Assembly (NCBI GenBank): GCA_963735025.1 | Contig: CAVTJG010000017.1 | Span: 186,001 to 250,000 of the forward strand | Length of the DNA: 64,000 nucleotides | Source: JAABRB01 sp963735025 | GTDB taxonomy: Bacteria > Pseudomonadota > Gammaproteobacteria > Burkholderiales > SG8-39 | Reading direction: 5' to 3' | Part shown: positions 48,079 to 55,841 of the stretch, in pieces | Layout of the letters: each line of letters begins with the position of its first letter | Numbering within the stretch: the stretch's first letter is position 1 | The notes under the pieces: model-generated | Told to the model about the DNA's origin: nothing | Seen by the model: the letters and a program-made list of their open reading frames with translations, nothing else | The model's database searches: none | Position numbers and translations under genes: made by a program

Positions 48079-48447
48079 CTACCCGAATGCGAGCTTGCCG
48101 AGCTCGCGGAACGTCGACTGAAAATTCGCCTCGGTCCAGGCTTCCCCACCCGGTGTCCGGATGCCGTCCCGGTTGAGCGCCGCAACAATGTCCGGCAGCT
48201 CGTAGGTGCGCTGCGAGAAGATCTGCTCGAGCGCCGAGCCGAGCATCTCCTCGTATTCTGTCGGCATTGCAGGGCGCGTCTGCCAGACGATCAGTTCCCG
48301 CGCGCCGCCCTCGAAAATCTGCCCTGCACCTGCGCTCTGGTTGGGCTGCGGATTGCGGTAAGCCGCAATGTATCGATTGAAGTCTGCAACGACGTCCGAG
48401 GCATTTGCGCTCGGAACGTGCGTCCGTATCATTCCCGTCTCTGACAT
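48079..48447 (-). CDS. Small recombinase-like helix-turn-helix protein
   Basis: 122 residues from the ATG at 48447 (GAGGCAAC upstream). The C-terminal half (YELPDIVAALNRDGIRTPGG, then WTEANFQSTFRELG) resembles the DNA-binding recombinase HTH (INxxGIRTPxGxxW). The N-terminal half has no recognised domain, and no recombinase catalytic region exists. It sits nine bases before the oxygenase gene. I cannot tell whether it regulates, binds DNA or is an oxygenase accessory. Confidence 0.65.
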   Translation of the reverse strand: MSETGMIRTHVPSANASDVVADFNRYIAAYRNPQPNQSAGAGQIFEGGARELIVWQTRPAMPTEYEEMLGSALEQIFSQRTYELPDIVAALNRDGIRTPGGEAWTEANFQSTFRELGKLAFG

Positions 48448-48469
48448 GTTGCCTCCTCGATCCTTTCGG

Positions 48470-49252
48470 TCAAACTGTGGCGTGCTGCGCTCGCGGCATG
48501 TAGTGAAGCACACGGCGCTCGAAGAAGACCACGCATCCATATGCCGCAATTCCGATCAGCGTAAGCAGGATGATGGTGACGAAGACCATCGCCGTGTTGC
48601 CCTGTCCTTCGCCGTAGGTCAGCAGATAGCCCAAGCCGAGGTTTCCGCCGACGAGCTCTCCGACCACGACCCCGATCACCGCGAGGGTCGCAGCGATGCG
48701 CAGCCCGGAAAAAAGCGGCGCGAGCGAAGCGGGATACTCGATCATCCGGAAAATCTGCCAGCGGGTCGCCGAGAACGAGCGCGCGAGATTCACCATGTCG
48801 GGATCGACGGTGCGCACTGCCGTCAGGACGTTGACCATCACCGGAAAGAACACGATCAGGATCGCGACGAGTATCTTCGGGTAGACGGTGTAACCCAGCC
48901 ACATGACGAAGAGCGGGGCAAACGCGACCTTGGGCGCGATCTGCAGCGCCAGGATGTAGGGCGAGAGCACGACTTCGGCACGCGGGGCCATGCCCAGCAC
49001 GAAACCGATCACGATCCCCAGCAGCGACCCGAGCACGAAGCCGACCACGACCTCCATAGACGTGATGCCCGAGTGATACCAGAGGCGGTCGTTCGCACTC
49101 ATGCGGAGGAATTCTTCCCAGACCCGCGACGGGGGCGGCAGGATGAACTGGGGGATCTTCGCCAGCACCGGCAGCCACTCCCAGGCTGCAAGGAAAACGA
49201 TGAGCACAGCGATGCTCGCCAGTGTCGTGCCGCCCCCCCAGTTCTTTCCCAT
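48470..49252 (-). CDS. ABC transporter permease (SsuC/TauC family)
   Basis: 260 residues, six predicted membrane segments. The BPD transport motif region is APLFVMWLGYTVYPKILVA and the EAA loop SFSATRWQIFRMIEYPASLAPLFSGLR. It is in line with the binding protein and ATPase genes, 28 bases apart. Together they form an importer of the nitrate/sulfonate/taurine type, which also carries aromatic acids and related small anions. Confidence 0.9.
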   Translation of the reverse strand: MGKNWGGGTTLASIAVLIVFLAAWEWLPVLAKIPQFILPPPSRVWEEFLRMSANDRLWYHSGITSMEVVVGFVLGSLLGIVIGFVLGMAPRAEVVLSPYILALQIAPKVAFAPLFVMWLGYTVYPKILVAILIVFFPVMVNVLTAVRTVDPDMVNLARSFSATRWQIFRMIEYPASLAPLFSGLRIAATLAVIGVVVGELVGGNLGLGYLLTYGEGQGNTAMVFVTIILLTLIGIAAYGCVVFFERRVLHYMPRAQHATV

Positions 49253-49280
49253 GTCTGCTTCCCTCCGTCGCGCCGTCGGT

Positions 49281-50264
49281 CTACTCGACGAAGCGATTGG
49301 TGTAGAGCTCGTCGATGGGCGATGCCTTCGAAACGATTCCTTCTTTCACGTAGAACGCCTGCACCGCCGCAAGCCGCTTCGGATCCATCTCGCCAATCTT
49401 CTTCTGACCCGGGTACACGTACTTGTCATAGAGCTTGAAGACTTCCGCGATTTCGGCCGCCTTGCCCTTGTGCTGTGGCACCGCGTTCGCGTAAATCTCC
49501 GCGGAGCCAGTCGGGTCCTTCATGATGTCCGCCATGCCCTTGAGGGTGGCCCGCACCAGCTTCTCGACCAGCTCCGGGCGCTTCTGGATCGTCTCGTCGG
49601 ACGCGAGGATCGCCTGCGCCATGCTCGGGAAGTAATCGTCCGACGAGTAGATCGTCACCTTGGCGCCGGCTTTCTGCGCGGTGACGATCCAGTCCGGAAC
49701 GGCCGCCATCGCGTCCGCTTTGCCTGCCGCGAACAGCTGCCACACGCCGGCCGGTCCTGCCGCCTGCGCGTTGACGTCGTTCTTGGTCAGCCCGGCGCTC
49801 GCAAGCATTCCCAGCAGCGAGAAGAACGTCGTGTCCTGATAGGCCATCGTCGTGATCGTCTTCCCCTTGAGATCTTTCGGCCCATTGATTCCACTGCCAG
49901 CGTGGACGACGAGTTGGGTCAGCGATTTCCCGCCGAGCAGCGCAACTGCCTTTACCGGAATGCCCTGCGCGCGCGCGATGATCGGCGTGTCGCCGATGGC
50001 ACCGCCGATCGGCGCGTTGCCGACGCCGACCTGCTTGGCAACGTCGACGCCACCCTTCGCCACCACGAAGTTGACCTTCAGGCCTTCCTTCTCGTAGTAG
50101 CCGCGGGCCTGCGCGAGCATCCAGGGGCCAAAGGCAGGCAGAAACGCCGGCGCCGGCAATAGGTAGGTCACCTCTTCCATCTTCTGCGCCTGGGCAGGTG
50201 CAGCAAAAGTGGAAACAAGCGCGATTGCAGCCGCGGTCTTCAGAAATTGACGCTTGTCGAACAT
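49281..50264 (-). CDS. ABC transporter substrate-binding protein (NMT1/TauA-like)
   Basis: 327 residues from the ATG at 50264. A signal peptide (LKTAAAIALVSTFAAPAQA) precedes the NMT1-like fold (FGPWMLAQARGYYEKEGL, VGNAPIGGAIGDTPIIARAQG, DLKGKTITTM). It captures the substrate in the periplasm for the importer encoded on both sides. The ligand is presumably the compound attacked by the Rieske oxygenase. Confidence 0.9.
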   Translation of the reverse strand: MFDKRQFLKTAAAIALVSTFAAPAQAQKMEEVTYLLPAPAFLPAFGPWMLAQARGYYEKEGLKVNFVVAKGGVDVAKQVGVGNAPIGGAIGDTPIIARAQGIPVKAVALLGGKSLTQLVVHAGSGINGPKDLKGKTITTMAYQDTTFFSLLGMLASAGLTKNDVNAQAAGPAGVWQLFAAGKADAMAAVPDWIVTAQKAGAKVTIYSSDDYFPSMAQAILASDETIQKRPELVEKLVRATLKGMADIMKDPTGSAEIYANAVPQHKGKAAEIAEVFKLYDKYVYPGQKKIGEMDPKRLAAVQAFYVKEGIVSKASPIDELYTNRFVE

Positions 50265-50292
50265 GGTCTCACTCCTCGGTTGTGATGCGGGT

Positions 50293-51084
50293 CTATTCGG
50301 CTTCGATACGCTCGCCCACGTGCAGAAGCGACATGAGCTCCGCGACATAGGCACCCACTCTCGGATCACGGCGACGGCGCATTGGATCGTCGCGGCCGGG
50401 AATCTCGATGTCGATCACCTCGATGATCTTCCCCGGTCGCTCGCTCATGACGTACACGCGGTCGGAGAGGGCAATCGACTCGACCAGATCATGGGTGATC
50501 AGCAATGCGGTCTTTCGTTCCGCGGCCAGCGTCTGCGCAAGATCCTGCTGCAGCACCATCTTGGTCTGCGCATCCAGCGCCGAGAACGGTTCGTCCATCA
50601 GGAGCACGGCGGGATCGACCGCGAGCGTACGCGCAAGTGCGGCGCGCTGGCGCATGCCGCCCGACAGCTGATGGGGGTAATGATTTTCGAAGCCGCCGAG
50701 ATGGCACTTCGTGAGCAGCTCGAGCGCGCGCCCGCGCCGCTCGCTGGCGGCGACGCCCCGGATCTCGAGGCCGAGCTCGGCGTTTTCCCGGATCGACCGC
50801 CACGGGAGCAGAAGATCCTTCTGCAGCATGAACGCAACCTGCTTGCTGGGACCGTCGACCCGCGCCCCATTGACCTCCACCGTTCCGTCGGTTGGCAGGT
50901 AGAGGCCGGAACCCATGTTGAGCAGGGTGCTCTTGCCACAGCCGCTTGGTCCGATGAGGGCGGCGACCTCGCCATCCGCAATCGACAGCGTCACGCCCTG
51001 AACGGCGATCACGTCCGTCTCACCGGGGCGCTTGGCGGGAAATCGCTTGCTCACATCCTTGAACTGAATGCGGTACTCGGGCAC
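50293..51084 (-). CDS. ABC transporter ATP-binding protein (SsuB/TauB family)
   Basis: 263 residues from the GTG at 51084 (GAGGG upstream); a TTG at 51111 is an alternative. Walker A GPSGCGKST, signature LSGGMRQRAALARTL, Walker B VLLMDEPFSALD, and H-loop LITHDLVES. Energises the importer. Confidence 0.92.
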   Translation of the reverse strand: MPEYRIQFKDVSKRFPAKRPGETDVIAVQGVTLSIADGEVAALIGPSGCGKSTLLNMGSGLYLPTDGTVEVNGARVDGPSKQVAFMLQKDLLLPWRSIRENAELGLEIRGVAASERRGRALELLTKCHLGGFENHYPHQLSGGMRQRAALARTLAVDPAVLLMDEPFSALDAQTKMVLQQDLAQTLAAERKTALLITHDLVESIALSDRVYVMSERPGKIIEVIDIEIPGRDDPMRRRRDPRVGAYVAELMSLLHVGERIEAE

Positions 51085-51181
51085 TTTTTGGATCCCTCGC
51101 AGTTGACGCAATTTCAGGTGCGGAGGGGTTGGAACCCCTCCCCGGTGCAGGACTTCTCGGCCCCCTGCCCGGCCCCGCGGA

Positions 51182-51496
51182 CTATTCGACTCCCACCAGA
51201 ACGGTATCGCCCTCTACCCGAACCGGATAGCACTTGAGATCCCGCCCACCCGGCTCCTTGGTGCAGCGCCCGGACGGGATGTGGAACTTCGCGCCATGGA
51301 GTGGGCACTCGATTTCCTCGCCCTCCACGAATCCCTGCGACAGAAGCGCATAGGCGTGCGGACAGACGTCCTCGAGCGCGTAGTACTTGTCGCCAACAAG
51401 ATAGACGCCGACCTCCTTGCCCTCGATACTTGCCGAGAGTGGCTGGTCATCGGAGATATCGCTCAGGGTTCCTGCCGCGTGCCAGTTCGTGGACAT
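51182..51496 (-). CDS. Rieske [2Fe-2S] ferredoxin component
   Basis: 104 residues from the ATG at 51496. Cluster ligands are Cys45-X-His47 and Cys64-X2-His67 (CPHAYALLSQGF, CPLHGAKFH). BphA3/NagAb-like ferredoxin that carries electrons from the reductase to the oxygenase. First gene of the fifteen-gene operon; the promoter should lie in the 200 bases upstream. Confidence 0.92.
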   Translation of the reverse strand: MSTNWHAAGTLSDISDDQPLSASIEGKEVGVYLVGDKYYALEDVCPHAYALLSQGFVEGEEIECPLHGAKFHIPSGRCTKEPGGRDLKCYPVRVEGDTVLVGVE

Positions 51497-51708
51497 TGGA
51501 TTCTCGAATTCGCGTCTGGTGGAGGGCTTTGCTTTACCGCCCGATGTTTTATTAGTGAAACACCATTCCATTCGCGAAACAGACTATCGCAGCTTCATCG
51601 GCCGTGTCAAGCGAAACCGTGCGCGCGACCGGCGCCGATCAAGTCAACGAAGGGAAAGCCCGCTGGGCCTAACGTGTCTTGCCGGGAGAAGCGGCCGTCA
51701 GCCGCCGA
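51497..51708 (-). promoter_or_regulatory. Probable operon promoter region
   Basis: Only gap of this size at the head of the catabolic operon. On the minus strand, GTTTCGCGAATGG and GTGTTTCACTAATAAAAC contain repeated GTTTC elements next to an AT-rich -10-like TAATAA. This is plausible for an IclR-type operator. Inferred from position and base composition; no strong consensus. Confidence 0.35.
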
Positions 51709-52287
51709 TCATCGCGCCGGACGCTCGCCGATCGGGGCCGGAGCGGCCGACATAATGCGTTGAAACAGTTCCCGAAATTCGTCGGCGACCCGTACGCCGC
51801 CGAGCGGATCCTGATTCGATTCGAAGGCGGAATCGATGGCAGCCCAATCCCCGGGCAAGAGCGCTCGTTCGGCAGCCGGAAGAATCACGTCTTCTTCCTT
51901 CCGCATATGTGCCCACTGAAACGCCGCATAGCGGCCCACCGACGCCGCGAAAGCCGGGCGCGCGCCCGCATCGCGTTGATACTGGCGAAGCGTGTCTTGA
52001 AGATCCTGCGCCAGCGCACGATCCTTCGCGTGCTCCGCCTCGAGTTCGTCCAGCACCGGCGCGACGGCAGCGTCGCGCGAGCGCAGCGCGCTGAAGAGGT
52101 ACTCGTCCTCTTTCGGATGGTGCAGGCGTACGGGAAACGCGAGGATGTAGCTGACCATGGCGCTCAGAAGCTCGAAGTCCGGGGTCCGTTTCCCCTGGTC
52201 AATCTGCTCCACGAGGTATTGCAGCGCATGGAGCACGCCTGCCAGCGCACGATGCTCCTCTCGAATCACCGTCAGTGACTTATGCAT
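51709..52287 (-). CDS. Hemerythrin HHE domain protein
   Basis: 192 residues. The His/Glu spacing of the di-iron hemerythrin bundle is visible: EEHRALAGVLHAL, RLHHPKEDEYLF, EAEHAKDRAL and FQWAHMRKEEDVILP. Related proteins handle O2, NO or iron. ATG at 52287. Not part of the downstream operon, from which it is separated by the promoter region. Confidence 0.88.
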   Translation of the reverse strand: MHKSLTVIREEHRALAGVLHALQYLVEQIDQGKRTPDFELLSAMVSYILAFPVRLHHPKEDEYLFSALRSRDAAVAPVLDELEAEHAKDRALAQDLQDTLRQYQRDAGARPAFAASVGRYAAFQWAHMRKEEDVILPAAERALLPGDWAAIDSAFESNQDPLGGVRVADEFRELFQRIMSAAPAPIGERPAR

Positions 52288-52437
52288 CTGAGCCCTCTGC
52301 GCAATCTAGCGCAACAGTACTTTCTCCGTACGAACCGTCAACGAAGAACCGCGCAAAACGTTGCCCGCAAATAGCGAGCGTGGTCCGTCGTTCGACGGAC
52401 ATCATGCCCGGGTCAGTACGTGCGGATATGATCTGGG

Positions 52438-53508
52438 TCAAGCGGCCTTTCTTCGATTGGCCTCGAGCCAGCCATCGACCAAGGCGACCGTCCGATCCAC
52501 CTCCGCGGACTGCATGCCCTCCTGCAAGGCGATGGCCTGCACCAGTCGGTCGGCCCGCTCGATATTGGTCGCGCCGTTGGCGAGCGCTCGCGCGGCGGAC
52601 GACGGGCTTCCGAGCGATTGCGCTGCAGCCGCGTACTTCTCGAACGGCACGAGATCCTGCGGATGGGCGCCAAGAGACGTGCACAGCTTGACGACCCACT
52701 CGTACACTTCCCGCGACAGCGCGAGATCGCCATGCACCGCTTCCTTGATCGGTCGCATGCCGTCCTTCTGCACGCAGCGGTAGTTACCGGCGAGTAACAT
52801 CGCCCATTTCGCGAGCGGGACAAAGATCGAGTCGTAGACCTTGAGCTTGACCGGCAACTCGATCTTGGTGCCGGCCCATTCGAACCGGAGCGCCTCGACA
52901 TCCGACTGCAGGCGGTGCAACAACGCGGTATGGGCGTCCGATTCAAACCGCGCCGCTTTGAAATTCGTCGGCAACCTCACCTGGAGCACGTTGACCTTTT
53001 CCTCGGGTGGACGAAAGGCCTGGGGATCGGGACTGCACAGCGTCATGAATGCGGGATCGAACGCGTTCCAGACCGTCGAATCGGTGTAGCAAGCACGCAG
53101 TGCGTCGGTATCGAGTCCGGGAATGCGTTTCAGGTACACGAGCGGCGGCATGTTCATGATCGACATGCATGGCACACGTGATTTGGCCACGCGCTCCAGC
53201 AACTCCCTCACGCCCGGCGAGCGGTACTGTGGCTCCTGCATGGCCAATGCAACCAGATCGAACTCGGCCGGATCGAAGTCGCCCGTTCCACCCGCCGACA
53301 TCGCGCCTGGCAGCTTGCGCGAGTCGATCTCGACGAGCCCCTCCGTGCCTTTGACCGGCAGGCGCACGCGGAAGCCATCCGCGTTGAATAGCTCCGCTTC
53401 GGCGGGAAGGCACACCAGCCTCACCGTGTGCCCTGCCATGAGCAGCTTGCTCGCCAGCAGTGACCCATACGACGCACCGAGGGTCAGAATTTTCAGAGGG
53501 GCTTGCAT
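52438..53508 (-). CDS. Ketopantoate-reductase-like (ApbA/PanE) protein
   Basis: 356 residues, longer than the usual 290-310 of PanE. N-terminal Rossmann LTLGASYGSLLASKLL, a central FDLVALAMQEPQYRSPGV, and a C-terminal helical domain with KLKVYDSIFVPLAKWAMLLAGNY. Divergent subgroup seen in catabolic neighbourhoods; reduction of ketopantoate itself is unlikely. Single gene. Confidence 0.75.
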   Translation of the reverse strand: MQAPLKILTLGASYGSLLASKLLMAGHTVRLVCLPAEAELFNADGFRVRLPVKGTEGLVEIDSRKLPGAMSAGGTGDFDPAEFDLVALAMQEPQYRSPGVRELLERVAKSRVPCMSIMNMPPLVYLKRIPGLDTDALRACYTDSTVWNAFDPAFMTLCSPDPQAFRPPEEKVNVLQVRLPTNFKAARFESDAHTALLHRLQSDVEALRFEWAGTKIELPVKLKVYDSIFVPLAKWAMLLAGNYRCVQKDGMRPIKEAVHGDLALSREVYEWVVKLCTSLGAHPQDLVPFEKYAAAAQSLGSPSSAARALANGATNIERADRLVQAIALQEGMQSAEVDRTVALVDGWLEANRRKAA

Positions 53509-53762
53509 GACAGGTTCCTCCAGGAACGGAAACGGGCCCGAAAAACATAGGTATAGGGCCGTACGACCACGGTGTCACGCCGCGAAGCACAATTGCGGAT
53601 TCCGGAAGCGCGTCAAACGGCATCCCGCACCGGATATCGAGCGAACTGATGGACGGCCCCCCCGCGAATGCCAATTGCCGAAAATCAGCCCGAGCACGAG
53701 CGCTGCCTGAATAGCGATCGTTGACGGACCTGCTCATCAGGCGCCTTCACGGATCGCCAATC
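53509..53762. other. Intergenic region without supported gene
   Basis: A minus-strand frame crosses it but has no recognisable domain and overlaps the start of the PanE-like gene. It holds only that gene's ribosome site (GGAGGAACC before 53508). Nothing else supported. Confidence 0.5.
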
Positions 53763-54308
53763 CTAGCGGCCCTTCAGCGCCGCGTCGGTCGCGCTAAAGA
53801 GCGCCTGCAGGCCGAACGAAGCGTCCTGAATCCTCCCGTTCAAGAACATGCCGGGGGTGCCGCGCACACCGCTGTGGCGCCCGGTCTCGATGTGCTCGCG
53901 GATCCGCTGGAGGTAGATGTGTTCGTCCATTTCCGCGGTGAAGCGCACCATGTCCAGTTCCAGCCGTTCGGCGTATCCGTGAAGCTGCTTGGGCTTCAAG
54001 TGCGCCTGGTTGTCGAACAGAAGATCGTGCATTTCCCAGAACTTGCCCTGTCCGCCCGCACACTCTGCCGCCTCAGCCGCGGCCAGCGCGTGCGGGTGAA
54101 CGTCTTCCAGGGGGAAATTCCGGAACACCAATCGAATGCGCCCCTCGTGCCGCGCCAGCAGCAGCTTCAATGCGGGCGCGGCCTGCCTGCAGTTGGGACA
54201 TTCGAAGTCGCCGTATTCGACGATCGTCACCGCGGCATGGGTAGGACCGAGCGAGTGGTCGACCGGGCTTACCGGTACGGTCAAATCGTAATGATGGGTG
54301 TTCGTCAC
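53763..54308 (-). CDS. DsbA-like thiol oxidoreductase
   Basis: 181 residues from the GTG at 54308 (CGGAGACCAAT upstream). Thioredoxin fold with active site Cys37-Pro-Asn-Cys40 (GDFECPNCRQAAP), an inserted helical domain, and the cis-proline loop GVRGTPGMFLNGR. No signal peptide, so a cytoplasmic FrnE/DsbA-like or Na+/H+-antiporter-associated thioredoxin-type protein is likely. Divergent from the TIR gene. Confidence 0.85.
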   Translation of the reverse strand: MTNTHHYDLTVPVSPVDHSLGPTHAAVTIVEYGDFECPNCRQAAPALKLLLARHEGRIRLVFRNFPLEDVHPHALAAAEAAECAGGQGKFWEMHDLLFDNQAHLKPKQLHGYAERLELDMVRFTAEMDEHIYLQRIREHIETGRHSGVRGTPGMFLNGRIQDASFGLQALFSATDAALKGR

Positions 54309-54601
54309 ATTGGTCTCCGACAGCGTCAGGGGCGACAAATCGGGTAGAGAGGAAGATCGTCTGCCGGATTGTATATGTCGGCGAACGCGGGACAACATCC
54401 GATGCGACCGTCGCAGCGGTCCCCGGCCACCCGTATGCCGTGATGCTATTCTGCCGCCTGCGTGCGGAGCCAGCCGTCTAGCACGCGTGACGCCGGTTCG
54501 CGATCTTGCACGCAACGCCGAGTTCAGTGCAGAGAGCGACTATCTCGTGCGCGCCGTAACTGCGCAAGACTGCCAATCAGTAACCAGAGGAGCTCCCGGG
54601 C

Positions 54602-54895
54602 ATGCCTTGGAAACTGGGATCGTGGAAGAATCCGGCGGCGAAGGACAGGATTTTCATCAGCTACCGTCGTGCGGACGCGAGGGGCTACGCGGGACGGCTC
54701 GAGGACACGCTGAAGAGCTATTTTGGAGTCGGGCGGGTTTTCAGGGATATCGGGGGGATCAGTCCGGGCGAGGATTTCAAGGCCGCCCCGGCGAGAAAGC
54801 GGCTGATCATTCCCGTGCTGGTCGACGGCGCCGGCATGCCCCGCGAGGAGGACCTGAACGAGGAGAAATGCAAGCGTGAATACCCAGACCATTGA
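54602..54895 (+). pseudogene. TIR-domain remnant with internal deletion
   Basis: 97 residues with AGAGGAGC upstream of the ATG. The N-terminal half is a clear bacterial TIR domain: DRIFISYRRADARGYAGRLE (box 1), then VFRDIGGISPGEDF. It then jumps directly to RLIIPVLVDGAGMPREEDL, which in full TIR proteins comes about 50 residues later. The missing part includes the helix with the catalytic glutamate, so NADase activity is not expected. The reading frame stays open and its end overlaps the next gene by 20 bases. No partner effector domain is present. Confidence 0.7.
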
Positions 54896-55736
54896 CCTCG
54901 CCGCGTGGATCGGCCGGAGCGAAACCGTCCGCGACTCGATCGGACCGACGCCCGTGATCGCGCTGACCGCCACGCTCGATCACCCCGCAACCGAAGTCGG
55001 CTCCGGTACACCGCTACCCCCACTGTGGCACTGGCTGTATTTCCTGCCCATGCACCGGCAAAGCGAGATCGGCCCGGACGGACACGCCAGGCGCGGCGGC
55101 TTTATGCCGCCGGTGCCGCTGCCGCGGCGCATGTGGGCTGGTAGCCAGCTCGAGTTTCGTGCGCCGATCCGAGTCGGAGACAGGATCGCGCGCACGTCGA
55201 CCATCGAAGACGTCACCACCAAGGAGGGTCGCTCGGGCGAGCTCGTGTTCGTGAAGGTGCGGCACGAGATACGCTGCAACGACGCCGTCGATCCAGCGTT
55301 GATCGAGTTTCACGATATCGTCTATCGCGAGGCAAAGAAGCCTGGCGACGTGGAACCACCACCGCGACGCGCGCCGGCCAATGCGACTTGGCGGCGCGAG
55401 ATCGTGCCGGACGACGTTCTGCTGTTCCGCTACTCGGCACTCACCTTCAACGGCCACCGCATCCACTATGACCGTCGCTACGTCACCGAAGTCGAGGGCT
55501 ATCCGGGGCTGATCGTCCACGGACCGCTCATCGCGACGCTGCTGATGGACCTGCTGCGCCGCCAGGCGCCATCCGCCGAGGTCGCAAGCTTTCGCTTCAA
55601 GGCCGTTCGGCCGACATTCGACCTGCATCCGTTTCGCGTCAACGGCGAGCCCGCGACAGACGGCAAAACCGTCGCCCTTTGGGCGGAGGACCATGAAAGC
55701 TGTCTGACGATGGATGCAGTGGCAACATTGCGTTGA
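54876..55736 (+). CDS. FAS1-like dehydratase / mesaconyl-C4-CoA hydratase-type protein
   Basis: 286 residues from the GTG at 54876 (GAGGAG upstream). Two hot-dog halves: the N-terminal MHRQSEIGPDGHARRGGFMPPVPLPRRMWAG and GDRIARTSTIEDVTTKEGRSG are typical of the HTD2/mesaconyl-CoA hydratase group. The C-terminal part has LTFNGHRIHYDRRYV and LIVHGPLIATLL, the R-hydratase-like active site. It would hydrate an enoyl-CoA. Head of the plus-strand aromatic block. Confidence 0.85.
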   Translation: MNTQTIDLAAWIGRSETVRDSIGPTPVIALTATLDHPATEVGSGTPLPPLWHWLYFLPMHRQSEIGPDGHARRGGFMPPVPLPRRMWAGSQLEFRAPIRVGDRIARTSTIEDVTTKEGRSGELVFVKVRHEIRCNDAVDPALIEFHDIVYREAKKPGDVEPPPRRAPANATWRREIVPDDVLLFRYSALTFNGHRIHYDRRYVTEVEGYPGLIVHGPLIATLLMDLLRRQAPSAEVASFRFKAVRPTFDLHPFRVNGEPATDGKTVALWAEDHESCLTMDAVATLR

Positions 55737-55841
55737 GAAAGCGCGAAATCAATTTCGCGCGGCCCGTGGCGCTGCGGACACGACGCGCGCTGTCGCACGT
55801 CGGGCCCTGACCTTCACCCTCCAACTTCCAGCGAGACACCC

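Noticed and set aside
52943..53737. Possible decayed gene upstream of the PanE-like gene on the minus strand
   Set aside because: The frame has a few hydrophobic stretches but no family resemblance and mostly overlaps the PanE-like gene in another frame.
54602..54895. TIR gene as part of an anti-phage defence system
   Set aside because: The catalytic segment is deleted and no defence partner (STING, SIR2, nucleotide cyclase, prokaryotic Argonaute) lies nearby; neighbours are aromatic catabolism genes.
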